A stretch of 64,000 nt of DNA, taken from positions 2,796,972-2,860,971 of the forward strand of contig NC_015732.1 in NCBI RefSeq assembly GCF_000219725.1, in the 5' to 3' direction. Made by a program: the position numbers and the translations under genes. The stretch comes from Gracilinema caldarium DSM 7334. GTDB taxonomy: Bacteria; Spirochaetota; Spirochaetia; Treponematales; Breznakiellaceae. Shown here piece after piece: positions 9,391 to 16,889 of this stretch. The first letter of the stretch is position 1, and each line of letters begins with the position of its first letter. The notes under the pieces are model-generated. The model was not told the origin of the DNA and did not search any database. It worked only from the letters and a program-made list of their open reading frames with translations.

Positions 9391-10212
9391 TTATTCAGAA
9401 TAGGTATTTTTAGCATTCTGCCAGAATTGTTCCATTTGTGATATATGTTCCTTGTCCATAGGGATATTCTGAGTTTTCATCGTTTGCTCTACATGTTGAA
9501 AACGACGGACAAATTTATTATTGGTCCGCTGTAGAGCCACCGAAGGATCTATTTGCAGATAGCGGCACATATTAACTACAGAAAATAAAAGATCCCCCAG
9601 TTCTTCTTCCAAATGTTCCCGATGCTCCTCTGTTTCATGTTCACCATGGATATAACAGGCTTCTTTAACTTCCGCCAACTCTTCTTCTATTTTTTCCCAA
9701 ACTCCCGATAGTTCAGGCCAGTCAAACCCTACCTTAGCGGCCTTCTTTTGTAATTTGTATGCCCGCTCTAAAGGAGGCAAAGCCCTTGACACCTGGTCCA
9801 TGAGGGAATCTTTCGGCTTCCGACCTTCCTGTTCAACCTTGATTTTTGCCCATTGTTCCAACACTTCAGCACTCGTAGAGGCGGAACTCTCGCCAAAGAC
9901 ATGGGGGTGCCTTCGAATTAGCTTGGCTGTTATTTCCTCCAGAGCCTGGGAAACAGAAAAAAGACCTTTCTGTTCATGCATATAGGCAATCATAGTTGCC
10001 AGAAGGTAAATATCTCCCAGTTCTTCCCGCACATGGAGCCAATCTTTAGAGTCTATTGCCTCTATGCATTCGTAGGTTTCTTCTATAAGTGCACCACGCA
10101 AACTTTCTGGGGTTTGCTCCCGATCCCAGGGACAACCATCATCGGCTCTGAGCCGCCGTACAACCGAATAAAGCCCTTCAAAGGCTTCTGCTGGAGTTTT
10201 TTTTGTTTCCAT
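9391..10212 (-). CDS. mazG: Nucleoside triphosphate pyrophosphohydrolase MazG
   Basis: 273 aa, the usual length for the two-domain MazG that hydrolyses NTPs and dNTPs to monophosphates as a house-cleaning enzyme. The N-terminal domain has CPWDREQTPESLR and EETYECIEAI...REELGD. The second repeat carries EELAEVKEACY and LEEELGDLLF, the acidic Mg2+-binding helices. It lies 32 bases downstream of pth on the same strand. No Shine-Dalgarno is evident. A TTGACC / GCTAAT promoter with 17-bp spacing ends seven bases before the ATG, partly inside the end of pth, so the gene may have its own leaderless transcript. Confidence 0.95.
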   Translation of the reverse strand: METKKTPAEAFEGLYSVVRRLRADDGCPWDREQTPESLRGALIEETYECIEAIDSKDWLHVREELGDIYLLATMIAYMHEQKGLFSVSQALEEITAKLIRRHPHVFGESSASTSAEVLEQWAKIKVEQEGRKPKDSLMDQVSRALPPLERAYKLQKKAAKVGFDWPELSGVWEKIEEELAEVKEACYIHGEHETEEHREHLEEELGDLLFSVVNMCRYLQIDPSVALQRTNNKFVRRFQHVEQTMKTQNIPMDKEHISQMEQFWQNAKNTYSE

Positions 10213-10219
10213 ACTGATA

Positions 10220-10248
10220 ATTAGCTATAAAACACCCAAACGGGTCAA
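10220..10248 (-). promoter_or_regulatory. Candidate promoter for leaderless mazG mRNA
   Basis: On the minus strand, TTGACC (10243-10248), a 17-bp spacer and GCTAAT (10220-10225), with seven bases to the ATG at 10212. The -10 is imperfect (four of six bases). Confidence 0.4.
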
Positions 10249-10910
10249 GTAAGGCGGCGTTTATTCCAAGCTGGCAGCAGAACCTCCGGGCCAAAAACCA
10301 AAGCATACTCCAGGGCCAATGAGGTTACAGCAAGCACCTGTTCCAGCACAGGCATTTCATCCCGGGAAAAATCAGATAGCACATAAGAAGCAATATCATT
10401 ATGCTCGGGCCGGCCGATACCGATTCTGAGACGCCAGAAATCGGCGGTCCCCACATGGGCCTTTATTGAACGTAAACCGTTGTGTCCACCCAGACCGCCA
10501 GAAAATTTACATGACACGGTGCCAAGAGGTAATTCGAGTTCATCATGAACTACTAAAATGTTCTCCGGTTTAATTTTATAAAAAGTTACGGCCTCAATCA
10601 CCGCATCGCCAGAACGGTTCATATAGGTTTCAGGTAGAAGGCAGTGAATTTTATCTGGATGAGACTCTGGCAGTTGCAAGGTCTTACTCCCTTCGACTGC
10701 GAGATCCTTTCCCTTTTCCTGCCATTCTATCAGGCTTCGAAGATTTTTCAGCTTCCCGTAATCGATAGAACCATACTGGGATTTAAATTTTTTTTGCAGC
10801 GACATATAGCTGGCCATCTGGGAAGCTTCCCAGAGGAGCCACCCTGCATTATGCCTATTTTTTTGATATTCCTTGCCATGATTACCTAAAAATATAATAA
10901 GCTCAATCAT
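10245..10910 (-). CDS. pth: Peptidyl-tRNA hydrolase
   Basis: 221 aa, longer than the usual 185-200 because of extra residues between about 35 and 100. It cleaves peptidyl-tRNA released by stalled ribosomes. Conserved residues are visible: LGNHGKEYQKNRHNAGW with the catalytic His, ETYMNRSG, HDELELPLG, and GGHNGLRSI with the substrate-binding Asn. The start at 10910 gives the canonical N-terminus IELIIFLGN. No ribosome binding site is obvious. mazG follows on the same strand. Confidence 0.95.
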   Translation of the reverse strand: MIELIIFLGNHGKEYQKNRHNAGWLLWEASQMASYMSLQKKFKSQYGSIDYGKLKNLRSLIEWQEKGKDLAVEGSKTLQLPESHPDKIHCLLPETYMNRSGDAVIEAVTFYKIKPENILVVHDELELPLGTVSCKFSGGLGGHNGLRSIKAHVGTADFWRLRIGIGRPEHNDIASYVLSDFSRDEMPVLEQVLAVTSLALEYALVFGPEVLLPAWNKRRLT

Positions 10911-10975
10911 TCTTATTTACAGTACTCCCGTACTCATAGTAGACTGGAGAACAAACTTAGTAAAGGACACAGAAT

Positions 10976-12910
10976 ATGGAAATCCATGGCATTGAACGGC
11001 ACATAGAAGCTTCTACACAGAAACAATCTGTACAAACCATCCGGTACAGAGTTGGATCCCCAGAAGCGATACGGGAAGCTCAAAGCAATGATGAAAATAT
11101 AGCATTGCTCGTTGATTACCTCAGTTTTGAGGAAGTGGCACAACTTATTCAAGCGGATAGCAATTTTGTAAAAGCATTATCAAAAACCAATAAACTGGCA
11201 ATTCATCCTGGAGGCTGGCAATCCTGGTCAGCCGGATGGGAATTAGTTGGCAGAGAATCCTTACCTCGCAAAGTTCATGTTGTTCCGGAACTGCTCAAAT
11301 TTACCAATCGGGATGGAGATAATCCTGGTAAAGGAGAAATTCTGGGCCATTTCATCATGTATATTCGTTCCGGCTCCACCTATCTCTGTTTAGCTTCGAA
11401 AGAAGGAGGATCTCTGCCGCCTGTCACATACCGGATCGACAGAAAAGCGGGTCGTATTGCGATAGAAGTATTTGCCCGGGGGAAAACCTGGAAAGCTGGT
11501 GAAACCATCGCTGAACTTTCTATCTTCCTTGCTGGTAATTTCTTCCAGCTTAAGGATACGCTCCGTCGTCTTTATAAGAATGAAGAACAATTTTATGCCC
11601 TCAGTTTTGTACGTCAGGGTTCTGGGAAAAAGCGCATCCAACCTACCGATTCACAGGGCACTGTTAGTCCCTGGATTACCAAAAAAGATATGCCCGGTGG
11701 TTTTGAATCCTGGTATAACCATTACACCGACATTAATGAAAAGCTGATTCTGGAAGACCTTGAAAGTCTTGGGACAACCGATAACTTAATTAAGTTACAA
11801 TATATCGATCGTAATAGACCAACGATATTCCAGATTGATGACGGCTGGGAAAAGGCGGTTGGCCACTGGGAAATAGATCCACAGCGTTTTCCCCATGGGC
11901 TTAAGCCCATCGCAGAAGCCATAGAAAAGAAAGGTTACATTCCCGGTCTCTGGCTTGCCCCCTTCCTCATAACGCGAAAGTCTCCGGTTTTCACAGAACA
12001 CCCCGATTGGGTATTAAAGGACGAACAGGGGGAACTTGTGGTTGCGGGCTACAACGATCTGTGGGACAAACAGTTCTACTGTCTGGATCTTTCCCTGCCG
12101 GCTGTACAAGAGTACCTGGATCAGCTCATGGACCGGGCTATTAATGAATGGGGCTACCGCTACCTCAAGCTCGATTTCCTCTATGCAGGGCTCTTGCATG
12201 GGGCCTTTGCGAAGGGGGGCTCCGCCTATGAACACTATGATGGGGCCTGCAAAATTCTCACATCCCGTCAGGGAACAAGGTCGGGACTTCCTGTTGCCTA
12301 CCTGGGTTGCGGGGTGCCCTTTGGGCCCTCATATAAGTATTTCCCCCTTTCCCGCATCGGGGCTGATACCAAAGAACAGTGGGACTGGCTTAAGGTACGC
12401 CTCGTCGGGCATGTGGGACGGCCTTCGGCCTATGTCAGTCTTCATGATACCATAGGCCGCTCATATCTGGATAACACCCTTTTTGTTAATGATCCGGATG
12501 TGGTATTCCTGCGGACCCATAATTGTAAACTGACTGAACAGGAAAAAGAGGTTGTCGCCCTTACCAACTTTATGCTTGCAAGCCAGGTGATGTTCTCCGA
12601 TGACCCGACCCAGCTTTCCCAGGAAGATATTGAATTAACTAAACGGATTTCTCGCCTCTATGATGAACTCTCAGATGATGAATACGGGGTTATCCGGATA
12701 CAGCGGGATGTATTCCATGTATTCAGCCGCAGTGGCGCAATCCAGGGGCTCATCAACCTGTCGAACAGATCAGCCAGAATACACCGAAGCCAGGCTTCAG
12801 AACTGTTTGCATGTATCGAATCAGGCCGGCCGCTCATCAACCATATACAACGACAAGGACGAGATTCGGCCGCCTTTACGTCACACAGCATCACCATTTT
12901 CAGGAAATAG
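10976..12910 (+). CDS. Alpha-galactosidase, GH36 family
   Basis: 644 aa, in the GH36/clan GH-D range. The N-terminal half is a beta-rich domain. The catalytic barrel has the FQIDDGWEKAVGHWEI segment near residue 285, the nucleophile Asp400 in YLKLDFLYAG, and the likely acid/base Asp464 in RIGADTKEQW. It should release alpha-galactosyl residues from melibiose or raffinose-type sugars. There is no signal peptide, so it acts in the cytoplasm on imported oligosaccharides. AAAGGA precedes the ATG by eight bases. No sugar transporter is adjacent. The pyrophosphatase gene begins five bases after the stop. Confidence 0.9.
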   Translation: MEIHGIERHIEASTQKQSVQTIRYRVGSPEAIREAQSNDENIALLVDYLSFEEVAQLIQADSNFVKALSKTNKLAIHPGGWQSWSAGWELVGRESLPRKVHVVPELLKFTNRDGDNPGKGEILGHFIMYIRSGSTYLCLASKEGGSLPPVTYRIDRKAGRIAIEVFARGKTWKAGETIAELSIFLAGNFFQLKDTLRRLYKNEEQFYALSFVRQGSGKKRIQPTDSQGTVSPWITKKDMPGGFESWYNHYTDINEKLILEDLESLGTTDNLIKLQYIDRNRPTIFQIDDGWEKAVGHWEIDPQRFPHGLKPIAEAIEKKGYIPGLWLAPFLITRKSPVFTEHPDWVLKDEQGELVVAGYNDLWDKQFYCLDLSLPAVQEYLDQLMDRAINEWGYRYLKLDFLYAGLLHGAFAKGGSAYEHYDGACKILTSRQGTRSGLPVAYLGCGVPFGPSYKYFPLSRIGADTKEQWDWLKVRLVGHVGRPSAYVSLHDTIGRSYLDNTLFVNDPDVVFLRTHNCKLTEQEKEVVALTNFMLASQVMFSDDPTQLSQEDIELTKRISRLYDELSDDEYGVIRIQRDVFHVFSRSGAIQGLINLSNRSARIHRSQASELFACIESGRPLINHIQRQGRDSAAFTSHSITIFRK

Positions 12911-12915
12911 GAACC

Positions 12916-14565
12916 ATGGATAAACTGGTATATGTTATTGGACACCGGAATCCGGACACCGACTCGGTAGTATCCGCAGCTGCCTATGCGCGACTTAAGG
13001 TGTTACAAGGGATGCACTATTGCCGTGCTGGGCGGGCAGGGAAAATAAACCCCCAAACAGAATATATCTTTAACAGATTTGCGGTCCCCGTACCGGAATT
13101 TATTCCCGATCTGGTCCCTAAGGTTGCATACTACCTTAACGACAGTCCGGTCAGCGTACCGGCAGACATATCACTTTGGGAAGCCCTTGAACGAATGGAA
13201 CGGGAATCCCTTAAGGTGCTCCCGATTGTTAACCAGGATGGGACCTACAAAAGTCTCCTCCATTACAATGCCTTTGCAAAATACATACTGCAAAAAATAA
13301 ATCCCCATAAAAAATCCGCTATTCCTACATCCATCAACCTCCTGATCAATACCTTGCGAGCCCAGCCAATCACCGTATTTGATGAGACCGAGGTACGTAA
13401 GTCCCTCATTGTGGTAGCCGGTTCTACAGAGGAAACCTTTCGAGCCCATCTATCTGCGGAAATGCCTGAAAATGCCCTGGTTATCGTGGGAGACAGAAAG
13501 GAAATACAGCGTTTCTGTATCGAAAAACATGTCAGGGCTCTGGTAATTACCAATGGGATTACCCTGGAAAAGGATATTATAGAACTGGCAGAACAAAATC
13601 GGGTCTCTATTATTATCAGCCCCTTTGATACTAGCTCCACATCTTTACTTATCATCTATTCCACCCCGGTAGGTTTTATGGGCGATGAGACCATTCAGCC
13701 GGTAAACCTGAGAGACCCGGTACGAAAGATCCGGCAGAGTCTTTCCCAGTCCGCGTCCCGCTGTCTCCCCGTGGTGGATGATGAAAACCATATAGCAGGG
13801 GTCATATCTGAAGGGGATCTGATTAAAGAGTCGAATCTGGAGGTTATTATGGTTGATCATAATGAACCCACCCAGGCAATAGAAGGTATAGAAAACTATA
13901 AAATACTGGAAGTGATCGACCATCACCGGCTGGGAAATCTTTCTACCCGATACCCCATCACGTTCATCAACAAGGTTGTAGGCGCTACGAGTACCATCAT
14001 AACCAACCTGTACCGGGAACAACGGGTTCCTTTAGACCGACCAACCGCATCAATCTTACTGTGCGGCATCCTGGCTGATACGCTGGTACTCCAATCCGCC
14101 ACTACCACCGATATAGACCGGGAAGCGGCGGAATACCTGGCATCTATAACCGGGCTGGAAATTCCCCAGCTCGGCAGAGAATTGATGAGTGCCGCAAGCC
14201 AGATTAATAACCGGCCCGCAGAAGAACTGGTTCGTATGGATATGAAAGAATACCAGGAACAGGGGGCCCATTTTACCGTGAGCCAGGTCGAAACCGATAC
14301 ACCAGAAGAATTGGTGGCTCGAAAGGATGAAATTTTAGCAGAACTGAACACGGTTAAACATGCGGGCAAACGACTCTTTAGTGCCCTCATGGTAACCGAT
14401 GTAACCGAACTGACCTCTATTCTTTTTGTAGAGGGAGAAAAGAACTTTGTTGCCCAGCTCAGTTTTCCCAAATTAGAAGAAGGGGTATATATGCTTAAGG
14501 ATATCGTCTCCCGTAAGAAACAACTTATGCCCTTATTGGCAGAACTTGTGGAAAATACGCAATAA
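12916..14565 (+). CDS. ppaC: Manganese-dependent (family II) inorganic pyrophosphatase with CBS and DRTGG domains
   Basis: 549 aa against about 310 for the plain enzyme; the extra length is a regulatory insert. The N-terminal DHH motif is GHRNPDTDSV, followed by a CBS domain from about 75, a DRTGG-type domain (about 200-310), the second CBS, then DHNEP, DHHRLGN and CGILADT of the catalytic core and a C-terminal DHHA2 domain. Such CBS-pyrophosphatases are controlled by adenine nucleotides. The start chosen is the ATG at 12916, which gives the canonical N-terminus and is preceded by AGGAA; longer in-frame starts lie inside the alpha-galactosidase gene. Confidence 0.95.
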   Translation: MDKLVYVIGHRNPDTDSVVSAAAYARLKVLQGMHYCRAGRAGKINPQTEYIFNRFAVPVPEFIPDLVPKVAYYLNDSPVSVPADISLWEALERMERESLKVLPIVNQDGTYKSLLHYNAFAKYILQKINPHKKSAIPTSINLLINTLRAQPITVFDETEVRKSLIVVAGSTEETFRAHLSAEMPENALVIVGDRKEIQRFCIEKHVRALVITNGITLEKDIIELAEQNRVSIIISPFDTSSTSLLIIYSTPVGFMGDETIQPVNLRDPVRKIRQSLSQSASRCLPVVDDENHIAGVISEGDLIKESNLEVIMVDHNEPTQAIEGIENYKILEVIDHHRLGNLSTRYPITFINKVVGATSTIITNLYREQRVPLDRPTASILLCGILADTLVLQSATTTDIDREAAEYLASITGLEIPQLGRELMSAASQINNRPAEELVRMDMKEYQEQGAHFTVSQVETDTPEELVARKDEILAELNTVKHAGKRLFSALMVTDVTELTSILFVEGEKNFVAQLSFPKLEEGVYMLKDIVSRKKQLMPLLAELVENTQ

Positions 14566-14568
14566 TGA

Positions 14569-14597
14569 TTGACTCTATATTTATCGATATATACAAT
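14569..14597 (+). promoter_or_regulatory. Promoter for leaderless mRNA of the Cys-rich thioredoxin-like gene
   Basis: TTGACT (14569-14574), exactly 17 bp, TACAAT (14592-14597), then seven bases to the ATG at 14605. The TTG of the -35 box is in frame 36 bases upstream of the ATG, so gene finders may wrongly start the gene there. Confidence 0.75.
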
Positions 14598-14604
14598 AGA
14601 GAGC

Positions 14605-14940
14605 ATGAACACTATTGAAATATATGGTTACGCCGCCCAGGAAATCTGTTCAGGCTGTGAAGGGCATTGTGGTGATGGGGCTTGTCAGCCCGGTATAAAA
14701 AAAACTACAGAGACTCTAGTAGAGGAATTTACCTACCTGCTTAAGAAGGCGGGTATTCCGGCAGAGACCTATTTTTATGAAGCAACAAATGAAAATTTGG
14801 TCCGCAATGCGGATGTACACCGGGTTCTTTCCATGGCTGATCTTGCACCAGCCATTGTATTAAACGGTAAACTGCTCTTTTTTGGTGGATTCTCACCTGA
14901 AGGTCTTGTCGAAGAAGTAAAAAAACGGATTAATTATTAA
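14605..14940 (+). CDS. Small Cys-rich thioredoxin-fold protein, function unknown
   Basis: 111 aa. It begins NTIEIYGYAAQEIC, a thioredoxin-like first strand and turn, followed by four cysteines (15, 18, 22 and 27) in the pattern C-x2-C-x3-C-x4-C. Then comes a helix and APAIVLNGKLLFFGGFS, a typical thioredoxin-fold cis-Pro region and strand. It resembles glutaredoxin or YuzD-like proteins but the Cys cluster is unusual and could bind metal. A strong promoter ends seven bases before the ATG. The ATG at 14605 is preferred over upstream frames because they would contain the promoter. Confidence 0.7.
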   Translation: MNTIEIYGYAAQEICSGCEGHCGDGACQPGIKKTTETLVEEFTYLLKKAGIPAETYFYEATNENLVRNADVHRVLSMADLAPAIVLNGKLLFFGGFSPEGLVEEVKKRINY

Positions 14941-15011
14941 TGAGGGAATTAAAAGGACCCCTTCTCTTTAAACATTTTTATCTATACTAACTAACAAAAT
15001 AAGTAAGCCTC

Positions 15012-15047
15012 AGGGGGTTATCCTATAAGGAGTACCCCTTAAAGGCT
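15012..15047. terminator. Stem-loop between convergent genes, possible terminator
   Basis: On the minus strand GGGGT...TCCT-TAT-AGGA...ACCCC forms a nested hairpin with a small internal mismatch. It lies downstream of the SUMF1-fold gene (minus) and the thioredoxin-like gene (plus). The T-tract is weak. Confidence 0.35.
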
Positions 15048-15068
15048 TTAGCAGCATCGAAAGGGCAT

Positions 15069-15971
15069 TTAACGTTTTTGTTCAGGTGGTGAAAGAGCTT
15101 CAAACAGATTAAGGCCCCCAGGAAGGGCAAATTCATCTCCGTCTTGGGCTCCTGCATTACGGGCAATGCGAAAACCCACAGAATTAACCTTAAATGTCGG
15201 CACATTCCAGTAACGGTATGTCGTTCGGAGCAGTTTTTCCGGAGTAAACCAGGAACCGCCCCGAAGTACTTTTTGACCAGTTTGGTTTTGAGATCCATCT
15301 GGATTGACTACTTCTTCCTTTGGATAAGCTCCGTACCAGTCCCAGCACCATTCCCATACATTGCCACTCATATCGTAAAGGCCTAATGCATTGGGGGCTT
15401 TCTGAGCTACAGGTTTTGTACTTTTACCACTATTCGTCTCATACCAGCCTACAGAAGCAGCTGAGCTGTCAGTACCAGCATAAGGGGCCTTACTAAGGGG
15501 CTCATCGGTAATTGCACCTATTTGACCTCCCCGGGCAGCGTATTCCCATTCAGCCTCTGTGGGCAACCGATATCCATTTGCAGTCTTGTCCCATTCAACC
15601 TTAGTACCATCAATTTTATATGTGGGTATAAGCCCTTCCTTAAGACTTAAAGTATTACAAAATTGTATTGCATCATACCAAGAGACATATTCAACAGGAC
15701 GATCCTTTCCCGGGAATTTCGAAGGGTTTGTACCCATAACCTCTTGCCATTGGGCTTGGGTAATTTCAGTATTGGAAATATAAAAAGAATTGACTGTAGT
15801 TTTATGTGGTCGTTCATTGGCGGAATAGGGCGCTTCATTACTGCCCTGCCAGAAGGTCCCCCCTTTCACAAAAATCATATTCAACGTTTGAGCTGCAAGA
15901 CGAACTGGTACCAAACAAATAAAAAAAAGTACCATGACACGTAAGTAGATTTTATATTTAAGTAACACCAT
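15069..15971 (-). CDS. Secreted SUMF1-fold (formylglycine-generating-enzyme-like) protein
   Basis: 300 aa with an N-terminal signal sequence ending near LAAQ. The SUMF1 fold is clear: FVKGGTFWQGS, STTEITQAQW-like NTEITQAQWQEVMG, YRLPTEAEWEYAARGG, GNVWEWCWDWYG and VLRGGSW. Genuine formylglycine-generating enzymes carry a copper-binding Cys pair near the RGGSW region; here the segment after RGGSW has no Cys, so sulfatase-activating catalysis is unlikely. Bacterial relatives of this type are often binding or structural envelope proteins. It follows clpP on the same strand with a 77-base gap. Confidence 0.85.
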   Translation of the reverse strand: MVLLKYKIYLRVMVLFFICLVPVRLAAQTLNMIFVKGGTFWQGSNEAPYSANERPHKTTVNSFYISNTEITQAQWQEVMGTNPSKFPGKDRPVEYVSWYDAIQFCNTLSLKEGLIPTYKIDGTKVEWDKTANGYRLPTEAEWEYAARGGQIGAITDEPLSKAPYAGTDSSAASVGWYETNSGKSTKPVAQKAPNALGLYDMSGNVWEWCWDWYGAYPKEEVVNPDGSQNQTGQKVLRGGSWFTPEKLLRTTYRYWNVPTFKVNSVGFRIARNAGAQDGDEFALPGGLNLFEALSPPEQKR

Positions 15972-16048
15972 CCATTCATATCCTTTTCATGACATTTCGA
16001 GCTATAACCATTACTGAAGCCCTTGGTTACATTAAAATATCTTCCACT

Positions 16049-16672
16049 TTATAAATCTGAACGTTGTTCGACCACCCGGCTGATGAGGCCATACTTAACC
16101 GCTTCGTCAGCATTCATCCAGAAATCCCGGTCCGTATCCTTTTCTACCTGTACAAATTTCTGACCGGTCTCCTGGGAAATAAGCCGGTTGATCTTTTCCC
16201 GCAATTTTTCCAATTCCCGGGCATGAATTTCAATATCTGTAGCTACACCACGAATACCGGAAAGGGGTTGATGAATGAGATAATGGCTGTTTGGGAGCCC
16301 AATCCGCCGTTCCTTGGGAGCTGCAAGGAGAATTATTGCAGCAGCACTAGCTACAAGTCCCATACCGATGGTCCAGACAGGGGGCTTAACAAAACGGATC
16401 ATGTCAAAAATGGCATACCCAGCATCTGCATCTCCGCCAGGTGAATCAATAAAGATCTTGATCGGATCATCACTCATATCTTCCAACAATAAAAGCTGGC
16501 GAATGGTTCTTTCTGCCAGTTCCTTATTAATTTCACCGGAAAGAAGTATCGTTCGTGTTTTTAACATCTTCCCAACGAGCGGATCAGGACCACCCTGAGG
16601 AACAGACTCTTTTTCTTCGGGCTCATCTTCACCTTCGTTACGGCGAATATATTCACTATATAAAGACTTCAT
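16049..16672 (-). CDS. clpP: ATP-dependent Clp protease proteolytic subunit
   Basis: 207 aa, normal ClpP length. The catalytic triad is present: Ser109 in GLVASAAA, His134 in YLIHQPLSG, and Asp183 in the DRDFWM segment. The sequence around the Ser (VASAAA rather than AASMGA) and the acidic N-terminal extension (about 30 residues) differ from the E. coli protein. This suggests one of the two ClpP paralogues common in spirochaetes, a point from general knowledge. AGGAGA precedes the ATG, and a good promoter lies about 30 bases upstream. No Clp ATPase is adjacent. Confidence 0.93.
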   Translation of the reverse strand: MKSLYSEYIRRNEGEDEPEEKESVPQGGPDPLVGKMLKTRTILLSGEINKELAERTIRQLLLLEDMSDDPIKIFIDSPGGDADAGYAIFDMIRFVKPPVWTIGMGLVASAAAIILLAAPKERRIGLPNSHYLIHQPLSGIRGVATDIEIHARELEKLREKINRLISQETGQKFVQVEKDTDRDFWMNADEAVKYGLISRVVEQRSDL

Positions 16673-16703
16673 AGGTTTCTCCTACAATTTTTTGGTACTT
16701 ACA

Positions 16704-16732
16704 ATATACGCGGATACGATAAAAGGGTCAAT
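16704..16732 (-). promoter_or_regulatory. Sigma-70 promoter of clpP
   Basis: On the minus strand TTGACC (16727-16732), 17 bp, TATATT (16704-16709), giving a leader of about 25 bases that contains AGGAGA. Confidence 0.7.
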
Positions 16733-16828
16733 CAAATGCGGACTTCTAAAAACTTCAGTTCCTTAAGGTGCCCCTGAATATTGAACATTTTTTAATTTCT
16801 TTTCGCCAAAAAATTATCGTATTTCAGG

Positions 16829-16860
16829 TTGACTATATATATTATATTTGATATATTCAA
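16829..16860 (+). promoter_or_regulatory. Promoter and candidate operator of the CoA-disulfide reductase gene
   Basis: TTGACT (16829-16834), 17 bp, TATATT (16852-16857). An inverted repeat TTGATATATTCAA (16848-16860) covers the -10 box and could bind a repressor. GGAGG at 16880-16884 serves the ATG at 16890. Confidence 0.65.
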
Positions 16861-16889
16861 CATACAATATCATTCCCATGGAGGAACCT

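Noticed and set aside
15069-15971. Functional formylglycine-generating enzyme
   Set aside because: The Cys pair needed for copper binding is absent after RGGSW.
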